Origin: an uncultured Clostridia bacterium
Lineage (GTDB): Bacteria; Bacillota; Clostridia; Christensenellales; UBA1242
Direction of reading: 5' to 3'
Assembly: GCA_947089305.1 (NCBI GenBank)
Contig: CAMUJQ010000050.1
Coordinates: 1-7,466 of the forward strand
DNA length: 7,466 nucleotides
The notes under the pieces were generated by a model. That model saw only the letters and a list, made by a program, of their open reading frames with translations. It was not told the origin of the DNA and did no database searches. A program made the translations under genes and the position numbers. Positions 1-4,574 of this stretch are shown in pieces; the stretch's first letter is position 1; each line of letters opens with the position of its first letter.

Positions 1-59
1 ACCGCTAGTACGCTCCCCGCAATTATCCCCACTTTCTTCTTTTTCTTGTTATTCACCAT
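1..59 (-). CDS. N-terminus of a membrane-anchored or secreted protein (partial, runs off the left edge)
   Basis: Only the first 19 codons are visible, reading MVNNKKKKKVGIIAGSVLA. A short run of lysines followed by a hydrophobic small-residue stretch is the layout of a signal peptide or N-terminal membrane anchor, so the product is probably exported or membrane-bound; the function cannot be told. An AGAGG ribosome site (70-74) lies ten bases before the ATG, and the next codon, GTG, is an alternative start. A good promoter lies upstream at 109-136. The last thirty bases (1-30) contain 18 G or C and use GCG, GGG, AGC and CTA codons, unlike the AT-rich codons of all other genes here. No lipobox cysteine is visible in the part seen. 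Confidence 0.6.
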   Translation of the reverse strand, partial: MVNNKKKKKVGIIAGSVLA

Positions 60-108
60 TTTGCTTTTTCCTCTTTTTATTTTTTTATAGGTATTTTATC
101 TCAAATTT

Positions 109-136
109 AGTATATCACTTAATTTAAAATTTACAA
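109..136 (-). promoter_or_regulatory. Sigma-A-type promoter for the left-edge gene
   Basis: On the minus strand, TTGTAA (131-136) and TATACT (109-114) are separated by 16 bases, and the -10 is preceded by TGA (an extended -10). The predicted start is near 102, giving a leader of about 40 bases before the ATG at 59. The -35 lies inside the inverted repeat at 131-148. Confidence 0.55.
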
Positions 137-148
137 AGAATTTTGTAA
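131..148. repeat. Inverted repeat over the -35 of the left-edge promoter (possible operator)
   Basis: TTACAAA (131-137) and TTTGTAA (142-148) are perfect 7-base inverted arms separated by GAAT. One arm contains the whole -35 hexamer, so a dimeric regulator bound here would block the promoter. In such AT-rich DNA, chance symmetry is also possible. Confidence 0.35.
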
Positions 149-180
149 TATTTTGGTAATTTTTAATAGTTTGTTTTAGC

Positions 181-207
181 AAAAAAAAAGTTAAAGACTC
201 TTTTTTT
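181..207 (-). terminator. Possible AT-rich terminator after the small-protein pair
   Basis: Read on the minus strand, an A-run ending in GAGT (197-207) can pair with ACTT plus a T-run (181-191) around a CTTTA loop, with one G-U wobble. The stem is almost all A-U and uses the T-run as its own arm, so it is a weak but bidirectional-looking terminator. No better candidate lies between the gene end at 215 and the next promoter. Confidence 0.35.
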
Positions 208-214
208 TCTATTT

Positions 215-544
215 TTATGCTTTTCTTTTTTGCTTTTCTATTATTTTATCTACAACTAATTCAAAATTTTCTTTATATTCAATAAGAGCTTCATTAAAAG
301 TTTCTTTTATGCAAAAACTTCTAAATCTATCACCATAATAAATTTTGCTTGTTGCTAAATTAGCTGCAATTGTTTTTCTCATTTTTTGAGCAACTGCTAA
401 TTCTTCATAATGATACATTATTCTTAAAACTTCATTTACTCTTTTTTCAGCGCCTAAAAGATTTTCTCCTCTACTTGCTTGCCCAGCATTATAAAAACAT
501 TCTAATACAAAGTTTTCTATTTCTCTTCCTTTTTGAATATTCAT
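215..544 (-). CDS. Small hypothetical protein, second of a paralogous pair (109 aa)
   Basis: I do not recognise this family. The protein is soluble-looking, probably mostly helical, with no signal peptide or membrane segment, and it ends in a basic tail (EKQKRKA). It aligns along its length with the upstream 105-aa protein. The N-termini match as ENFVxxxFYN against EKFVxxxIFN. The C-termini match as YYGDRFRSFCxxxxFNEALIEYKE against a segment with HFG, F, C, F, A and YKE in register (8 of 24 identical there). The start is set by AAGGAG (553-558), eight bases before the ATG. It lies 16 bp after its neighbour with no terminator between them, so the two form one operon. No catalytic motif is visible; a structural, binding or regulatory role is possible but unsupported. 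Confidence 0.75.
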   Translation of the reverse strand: MNIQKGREIENFVLECFYNAGQASRGENLLGAEKRVNEVLRIMYHYEELAVAQKMRKTIAANLATSKIYYGDRFRSFCIKETFNEALIEYKENFELVVDKIIEKQKRKA

Positions 545-560
545 TTTTAATTCTCCTTAG

Positions 561-878
561 TTATCTTATTTTTCTTTTTCTTCTGCTAGTTTGTTCTTTG
601 TAAACTTCATAAGCTACTTCAAAATCTCCATTAAAACACACTTCTTGAAAATATTCTCCAAAATGACTTCTGTTTTCTAATAAGTTTTTTAAAACATCAT
701 CAGTTACCATCTCAAAAGTTTCTTTATCATTAATATTAGAAAGTTTTAATATTAGTGGTTTTGCTACTTCATAATAAACTTCTTGCTTAGAATTTATAAC
801 TCCACAATACATTCTTTCAATATTAAAAATCATATTTACAACAAATTTTTCTACACTCTCTTTGCTTTGATTTTTCAT
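561..878 (-). CDS. Small hypothetical protein, first of a paralogous pair (105 aa)
   Basis: The family is not recognised. The sequence is rich in charged and aromatic residues, looks helical, and has no signal peptide, membrane segment or obvious enzyme motif. The C-terminus is strongly basic (RRKRKIR), like the end of its downstream paralogue, which could mean contact with nucleic acid or an acidic partner (inference). An AAGGAG site (885-890) six bases before the ATG fixes the start, and a strong promoter at 896-924 drives the pair. It follows the dnaN terminator, so it is expressed separately from dnaN despite being next to it. No clamp-binding motif of the QxxLxLF kind is seen, so a link to DNA replication rests only on location. 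Confidence 0.75.
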   Translation of the reverse strand: MKNQSKESVEKFVVNMIFNIERMYCGVINSKQEVYYEVAKPLILKLSNINDKETFEMVTDDVLKNLLENRSHFGEYFQEVCFNGDFEVAYEVYKEQTSRRKRKIR

Positions 879-895
879 TTTTTTCTCCTTTTTTT

Positions 896-924
896 ATTAT
901 ACAATAGCTATAAATGTTTGTAAA
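896..924 (-). promoter_or_regulatory. Strong sigma-A-type promoter for the small-protein pair
   Basis: On the minus strand, TTTACA (919-924) and a perfect TATAAT (896-901) are separated by exactly 17 bases. The predicted start falls near 889, next to the AAGGAG ribosome site, so the 5' leader is only about 11 bases. It lies just downstream of the dnaN terminator, which makes the pair an independent unit. Confidence 0.7.
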
Positions 925-934
925 TACCTAATTC

Positions 935-961
935 AAAAAAAACACAACTAAAAAAGTTGTG
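935..961 (-). terminator. Intrinsic terminator of dnaN
   Basis: On the minus strand, CACAACT (955-961) and AGTTGTG (943-949) form a perfect 7-bp stem with a 5-base loop, extendable by a G-U pair. Eight T residues follow (935-942). It starts three bases after the dnaN stop codon. Confidence 0.85.
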
Positions 962-963
962 CT

Positions 964-2067
964 TTATTCAGGTAAGCGAGTTGGCATAATTAAATATAAA
1001 TATTCATCATTAGTTGTATTTTTAATAATACATGGGTCAACTTTAGACTCAAAACTAATTGATAAAAAGTCATCATTTTGATTTTTTAAAACTTCAATTA
1101 AATATTTAGCATTAAAAGCAATTGTTAATTCACTTTTTGTTTCATTGGCAATATTAACTTTTTCAAAAATTTCACCAATTTCACTATTTCCTTTAATAGT
1201 TAAAAAATCTCCACTAATTTCAATTTTTACAATATTGCTTCTATCTGTTCTTGCAAGTAAACTAGCTCTTTCAAGTGCAGCTTCAAACATAGGTTTTTGA
1301 ACTGTTATATGAATAGATTGACTTGCTGGAATAATGCGCTTGTAATTAATAAAATCACCATCAAGTAATCTTGTTAAAATTGTTGTATCATTAAGTTCAA
1401 CCATCATGTAATTTTTTTGAATATACATTTTAACTGTCTCTTCACTATCTTCAAGTAATTTTGCAATTTCAAACATACTTCTTGCTGGAATAACAGCACT
1501 TAGTCGAGCTGTAGTTTCTTCAATTGGTTTATTAATTACTGCAAGTCTATATCCGTCAAGAGCAACAGCAGTTACATTATTATCTTCAATTTCAACTAAA
1601 ACACCTTTTAAAATAGGACGAGAATCATCTAAAGCAACGCTTATAATAGATTTATTTATTATAGTTTTAAGATTATTTTGTTTAATAACAACATACTCAT
1701 TGCTTTCAATTTTTTTCATATTAGGAAATTCTAAACTATTTAAACATGCAATGGTTCCAGAGTTTTCCTGATAATTTATTTTTAAAGTTCCTTCAGATAA
1801 AGTTAATTCAATTTCTTCTTTACTTAATTGTTTAACATATTCAACAAATAATCTACCAGGAATTACAGCTTCACCTTCAACAATAACTTCAGCATGAATT
1901 TTTTTCTCAATAAACAATTCTAAATCTGTAGCTGATAAAACTAACATATTATCTTCAGCTACTATTTTAATACCTTCTAATATAGGACTTGTTGTTTTAG
2001 CAGGTATTGCTTTTGATATTGCTAAAACTCCTTCACTTAAATCTAAACCATTACAACGAACTTTCAT
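964..2067 (-). CDS. dnaN: DNA polymerase III beta subunit (sliding clamp)
   Basis: DnaN forms the ring-shaped homodimer that encircles DNA and tethers polymerase III and many repair enzymes. From the chosen start the protein is 367 aa, normal for the family. The N-terminus (AISKAIPAKTTSPILEGIKI) matches the conserved start of beta clamp domain 1. The C-terminus ends YLIMPTRLPE, equivalent to the family's conserved Leu/Met-Pro-x-Arg ending. Two in-frame ATGs exist, at 2073 and 2067. AAGGAG (2075-2080) is only one base from the first but seven from the second, so 2067 is preferred; starting at 2073 would add Met-Lys. It lies downstream of dnaA across the presumed origin, with its own probable promoter (2100-2129) beside a perfect DnaA box. 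recF does not follow it as it usually does. Confidence 0.96.
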   Translation of the reverse strand: MKVRCNGLDLSEGVLAISKAIPAKTTSPILEGIKIVAEDNMLVLSATDLELFIEKKIHAEVIVEGEAVIPGRLFVEYVKQLSKEEIELTLSEGTLKINYQENSGTIACLNSLEFPNMKKIESNEYVVIKQNNLKTIINKSIISVALDDSRPILKGVLVEIEDNNVTAVALDGYRLAVINKPIEETTARLSAVIPARSMFEIAKLLEDSEETVKMYIQKNYMMVELNDTTILTRLLDGDFINYKRIIPASQSIHITVQKPMFEAALERASLLARTDRSNIVKIEISGDFLTIKGNSEIGEIFEKVNIANETKSELTIAFNAKYLIEVLKNQNDDFLSISFESKVDPCIIKNTTNDEYLYLIMPTRLPE

Positions 2068-2074
2068 TTTCATT

Positions 2075-2080
2075 CTCCTT
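2075..2080 (-). promoter_or_regulatory. Ribosome site that decides the dnaN start
   Basis: AAGGAG on the minus strand is one base from the ATG at 2073 and seven bases from the ATG at 2067. Normal spacing favours 2067. Confidence 0.7.
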
Positions 2081-2099
2081 TATTTATTTTAATAAGATA

Positions 2100-2129
2100 A
2101 TAATATTTATATAATAATGTGTGTGTAAA
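2100..2129 (-). promoter_or_regulatory. Probable dnaN promoter
   Basis: On the minus strand, TTTACA (2124-2129) and TATTAT (2100-2105) are separated by 18 bases, each one mismatch from consensus. The predicted start near 2093 gives a leader of about 25 bases containing the ribosome site. The -35 directly abuts the perfect DnaA box at 2130-2138, so bound DnaA could affect dnaN transcription (inference). The region is so AT-rich that other -10 choices exist. Confidence 0.45.
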
Positions 2130-2138
2130 TGTGGATAA
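2130..2138 (-). promoter_or_regulatory. Perfect DnaA box
   Basis: TGTGGATAA on the plus strand is the exact complement of the consensus TTATCCACA. It is the closest strong box to the AT-rich stretch and lies immediately upstream of the probable dnaN -35. Confidence 0.85.
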
Positions 2139-2152
2139 CTCGGATTTTCAAG

Positions 2153-2165
2153 GTGGAATATCCAC
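2153..2165. repeat. Inverted repeat of DnaA-box half sites
   Basis: GTGGA and TCCAC are perfect 5-base inverted arms around ATA. The right arm is the core of a 7/9 DnaA box (ATATCCACG, 2158-2166) and the left arm is the core of a weaker opposing one. Confidence 0.5.
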
Positions 2166-2231
2166 GAATTTAAGTTTTTGACACCTAAAATACACCTTTT
2201 TTCAATACTCAAACCAAAAAATTTAAAATTT

Positions 2232-2240
2232 TTATTCACA
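2232..2240 (+). promoter_or_regulatory. DnaA box, TTATTCACA
   Basis: This differs from TTATCCACA at one base and fits the looser consensus TTWTNCACA fully. A weaker opposing match, TGTGTTTAT (2245-2253), follows four bases later, so the two form an inverted pair. Confidence 0.75.
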
Positions 2241-2258
2241 AATGTGTGTTTATAAAGT

Positions 2259-2285
2259 TGTGTAAAACTATTAAGTTTTTCCACA
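2259..2285. repeat. Facing pair of DnaA boxes in a 27-bp imperfect inverted repeat
   Basis: TGTGTAAAA (2259-2267, box on the minus strand) and TTTTCCACA (2277-2285, box on the plus strand) both fit TTWTNCACA. They lie in opposite orientation within a larger symmetry whose inner arms AAAACT and AGTTTT are perfect around ATTA (2264-2279). It begins about 18 bases after the dnaA stop. It could also act as a weak hairpin at the end of the dnaA transcript, but no T-run follows on the minus strand. Confidence 0.65.
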
Positions 2286-2302
2286 TTTAAACAATTTATA
2301 CT

Positions 2303-3664
2303 TTATAAGCGATAAATAATTGTTTTTAAATCGTTAAATTGATTTTTAATTTTTGTATATGCTTTAATGTTTTGTTCAACTTTATCACGACTGTGAATTA
2401 TAGTTGTGTGATCTCTACCATTAAAGAACATGCCAATTGAAGCCAGTGGAACATCGGGTAAAAATTCACAAATTAAATATATTGCCATTTGACGAGGTTC
2501 AACGAATTCTTTACTTCTTTTTTTACTTTTTAAATTATCCAAACTAATATTATAATAATCAGCAACAATTTCACATATTTTATCAAGGGTTAAAGCACTT
2601 TTATCAGTTTCGATTTTTTCATTTAAAGAATCCATAACATCTAATACATCAGCTTCAGTTTTACTCATTAAAGTTGAGTGAAAACAAACTTTTTGTAATA
2701 TACCTTCTAGTTCTCTAATATTTGTATCAACGCGTTCAGCAATTAATACTAAAGCATCATGATTTACTTTATATTGTTCAATTTCAACTTTTTTCTCTAA
2801 TATAGCTAAGCGAGTTTCATAATCAGGACTTTGTAAATCTTGAATTAAACCGCTTTGAAATCTACTTTTTAATCTATCTTCAAGTTCTGTTAATTCTTTT
2901 GGATTGCGGTCACTAGTTAAAACAATTTGTTTATTATATTGATATAAATCATTAAAAGTGTGGAAAAATTCTTCTTGAGTACTTAATTTTTTAACTAAAA
3001 ATTGAATATCATCAATTAAAAGTATATCAACGTTTCTATATTTATTTCTAAATTTGTTAATTTGATTTGTTCTTAAACTTTCAATATAGTCGTTTGTAAA
3101 CTTTTCACAAGTAACATAACACACAATTTTATTAGGATTATTTTTTTCAATTTCATTACCTATAGCATGTAATAAGTGAGTTTTACCTAAACCAACGCCA
3201 CCATAAATAAATAATGGATTGAATTTTGTTCCAGGATTTTCAGCAACAGCTCTTGATGCTGCATAAACGAATTGGTTACAATTACCTACAACAAAACCAT
3301 CAAAAGTATATTTTTTATTAAATTCACTTTGTTCTTTAATAGGCTCTAAGTTAACTAAGTGTTTTAAAGTTTCATTAGAATCTTCTTTAATATTATTTTT
3401 AAAATCTATTGCTTCTTCTGTATCTAAAAGTTTAAAACTTTGATATTCATCACCAAAAACTTCTTTTAAAGTGTTATCAAACACATTTAAATAATTTTTT
3501 ATAATAAAAGTTTTAGCAGCTGCATTTGGAGCTTCTATTGTAATATTGCCATTTTTAAAAAGAAGAGGCTTAAGTGGCCTCACCCACAAATCAAAAGATA
3601 CAGCAGGAAATTCTTTTTCCAAAGCATCTATTAAAGTTTGCCAATTTGATATAATTTGATCCAT
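2303..3664 (-). CDS. dnaA: Chromosomal replication initiator protein DnaA
   Basis: DnaA is an AAA+ ATPase that binds origin boxes and melts oriC. At 453 aa it is a normal, slightly compact length. Domain I (about 1-75) has the typical W-x-PLKP region, and a short variable linker follows. The AAA+ core carries Walker A GGVGLGKT (155-162), Walker B ILLIDD (214-219) and the sensor-like VLTSD (248-252). An arginine-finger region LKSRF lies at 265-269 and NIRELEG at 315-321. Domain IV has the box-recognition signature GRDHTTIIHS (416-425). After Walker B, LVKKLSTQ replaces the more usual AGKxxTQ. No other Met occurs before residue 333, so the start is firm. An AAGG lies only two bases from the ATG, and the promoter -10 lies seven bases away, suggesting a leaderless mRNA. 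No convincing terminator separates it from the origin. Confidence 0.98.
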   Translation of the reverse strand: MDQIISNWQTLIDALEKEFPAVSFDLWVRPLKPLLFKNGNITIEAPNAAAKTFIIKNYLNVFDNTLKEVFGDEYQSFKLLDTEEAIDFKNNIKEDSNETLKHLVNLEPIKEQSEFNKKYTFDGFVVGNCNQFVYAASRAVAENPGTKFNPLFIYGGVGLGKTHLLHAIGNEIEKNNPNKIVCYVTCEKFTNDYIESLRTNQINKFRNKYRNVDILLIDDIQFLVKKLSTQEEFFHTFNDLYQYNKQIVLTSDRNPKELTELEDRLKSRFQSGLIQDLQSPDYETRLAILEKKVEIEQYKVNHDALVLIAERVDTNIRELEGILQKVCFHSTLMSKTEADVLDVMDSLNEKIETDKSALTLDKICEIVADYYNISLDNLKSKKRSKEFVEPRQMAIYLICEFLPDVPLASIGMFFNGRDHTTIIHSRDKVEQNIKAYTKIKNQFNDLKTIIYRL

Positions 3665-3670
3665 TACCTT

Positions 3671-3699
3671 ATTATATAATATATAACAAAAAAAGTCAA
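3671..3699 (-). promoter_or_regulatory. Near-consensus dnaA promoter adjoining the start codon
   Basis: On the minus strand, TTGACT (3694-3699) and a perfect TATAAT (3671-3676) are separated by exactly 17 bases. The -10 ends seven bases before the A of the dnaA ATG (3664), so a standard start point falls on the ATG or within about three bases of it. Confidence 0.75.
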
Positions 3700-3715
3700 T
3701 TTTTTTATAAATTTT

Positions 3716-3730
3716 ATTTAGTTACTAAAT
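3716..3730. repeat. Perfect 15-bp palindrome upstream of the dnaA promoter
   Basis: ATTTAGT and ACTAAAT are 7-base inverted arms around a single T. Relative to a start at the dnaA ATG, the centre is near -59, a place where an activator or repressor could bind. It does not resemble a DnaA box. Chance symmetry is possible in AT-rich DNA. Confidence 0.35.
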
Positions 3731-3735
3731 TATGG

Positions 3736-3772
3736 AAAAATAAAAAAAGCAACTTATTTTAAGTAGCTTTTT
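3736..3772 (-). terminator. Intrinsic terminator of the rubrerythrin gene
   Basis: Read on the minus strand, the arms 3760-3772 and 3744-3756 form a 13-bp stem with one mismatch around a 3-base loop. The outer arm ends in GC followed by T-runs (3736-3748). It lies 27 bases after the rubrerythrin stop and upstream of the dnaA promoter, so it insulates dnaA. Confidence 0.85.
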
Positions 3773-3798
3773 ATTAAAATTATTAAAAAATTTAAAAA

Positions 3799-4494
3799 TT
3801 ATTTGTTTTTATTACTCTTTTGAGGTGTTTTTTTAGTATTATTTTTATTTTTTGTTGAATATTTATTATTTTCACAATTTTTATTTGGACTCTTTAAAAC
3901 ATTAGAAGACATTCTATCTTCTAAACTAAACATAACAAAGCCTTGAGGAAAGCCACAACTTGGACATTCTTTCCATGCTTCTTTTGCCATTTCATGATGG
4001 GCACAGTTTGAACAGCACCAAAAAGTTTCTTTATCACATTTATATAGTTTTTTATTTTTTAGTCTGTCACAAACTTGAGTAAGCATTACCACATGATGCT
4101 CTTCATCCGCGGCAACGGAATCGAAAGCTTGTGCAATATCTAAAAATCCTTCTTCTTTTGCAACTTTTGCAAACTCAGGATATATTTTTTGAGATTCTTT
4201 TCTTTCAACTTCTAAACTGCCAGTTAAACTTGTTAACAATTCTAAAGGTTCAAATGAATAACCTGCTTTAATATCAATATTTGTAGCTTGATTTTTTCCA
4301 TATTTAACAATTAATTTATAGAAAATTCCAGCATGTGCCATTTCATTTTTTGCAATTGTTTTTAAAATATCACTTAAAAATTTGTATTCTTGTTTACAAC
4401 TTTTAATAATAAATTGATATTTTGCCCCATCCATACATTCGCCAGCAAAAGCTCTAACTAAATTTTCTTTTGATTTTGATTTTTGAAAATCCAT
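3799..4494 (-). CDS. Rubrerythrin (diiron peroxidase) with a Lys/Asn-rich tail
   Basis: Rubrerythrins are cytoplasmic enzymes that reduce hydrogen peroxide in anaerobes, using a ferritin-like diiron site and a rubredoxin-like Fe(SCys)4 site. The 231-aa protein shows the first diiron glutamate (E19 in AFAGE), ExxH at E51-H54, a third-helix glutamate region (E97, E100) and EEHH (131-134). The C-terminal rubredoxin-like domain has C161-x2-C164 and C177-x2-C180. From about residue 196 a low-complexity tail rich in Lys, Asn and Ser extends it well past the usual length of about 190. The open frame extends upstream to 4557, but AAAGGAG (4503-4509) sits eight bases before the ATG at 4494, and MDFQKSKSKENLVRAFAGE is a normal family start. 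It has its own terminator and a probable promoter. Confidence 0.93.
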   Translation of the reverse strand: MDFQKSKSKENLVRAFAGECMDGAKYQFIIKSCKQEYKFLSDILKTIAKNEMAHAGIFYKLIVKYGKNQATNIDIKAGYSFEPLELLTSLTGSLEVERKESQKIYPEFAKVAKEEGFLDIAQAFDSVAADEEHHVVMLTQVCDRLKNKKLYKCDKETFWCCSNCAHHEMAKEAWKECPSCGFPQGFVMFSLEDRMSSNVLKSPNKNCENNKYSTKNKNNTKKTPQKSNKNK

Positions 4495-4518
4495 AATAAT
4501 CTCTCCTTTCTTTAAAAG

Positions 4519-4548
4519 ATTATTAACAAAATATAATAAATTAAACAA
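4519..4548 (-). promoter_or_regulatory. Tentative rubrerythrin promoter
   Basis: On the minus strand, TTGTTT (4543-4548) and AATAAT (4519-4524) are separated by 18 bases. The predicted start near 4512 leaves a short leader carrying AAAGGAG. The -35 overlaps the end of the gpmI terminator U-tract. The AT-rich context offers other -10 choices, so the exact site is uncertain. Confidence 0.4.
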
Positions 4549-4574
4549 AAAAAGCATTATTTTATAATGCTTTT
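4547..4574 (-). terminator. Intrinsic terminator enclosing the gpmI stop codon
   Basis: On the minus strand, AAAAGCATTAT (4564-4574) and ATAATGCTTTT (4550-4560) form a perfect 11-bp stem with an AAA loop, followed by a run of seven T residues (4547-4553). The stem encodes the last gpmI codons and the TAA (4557-4559) lies inside the hairpin. The symmetry would also work in the plus direction. Confidence 0.85.

Larger units (their letters stand above)
2081..2302. other. oriC: Probable chromosomal replication origin (oriC) between dnaA and dnaN
   Basis: This gap has no credible gene and carries a cluster of DnaA-box-like 9-mers. One is perfect (2130-2138). Three more fit TTWTNCACA: TTATTCACA (2232-2240), TTTTACACA on the minus strand (2259-2267) and TTTTCCACA (2277-2285). 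Weaker ones are at 2122-2130, 2158-2166 and 2245-2253. Between the perfect box and dnaN lies a nearly pure A/T stretch (2081-2117) with repeated TAATAA-like units, a good candidate for the DNA unwinding element. This matches the box-cluster-plus-AT-rich layout of the dnaA-dnaN gap in Bacillota. No box cluster was seen upstream of dnaA or in the other gaps. Confidence 0.8.

Noticed and set aside
370..603. Plus-strand open frame of 77 codons
   Set aside because: It lies antisense over the two small-protein genes. Its Phe/Leu-rich translation is what the complement of Lys/Glu-rich coding DNA gives, and no ribosome site was seen.
2084..2284. Minus-strand open frame of 66 codons in the dnaA-dnaN gap
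   Set aside because: It runs through the DnaA-box cluster and has no ribosome site; its sequence is what low-complexity AT-rich DNA gives by chance. The gap is better explained as the origin.
2959..2967. DnaA-box-like TGTGGAAAA inside dnaA
   Set aside because: It is a single site that encodes the conserved FFHTF segment of DnaA, so coding need explains it; there is no cluster around it.
4495..4557. Longer rubrerythrin with 21 extra N-terminal residues (MLFLFNLLYF...)
   Set aside because: The extension overlaps the gpmI terminator and lacks a ribosome site. AAAGGAG is well placed for the ATG at 4494, which matches the family start, so this is not a signal peptide.
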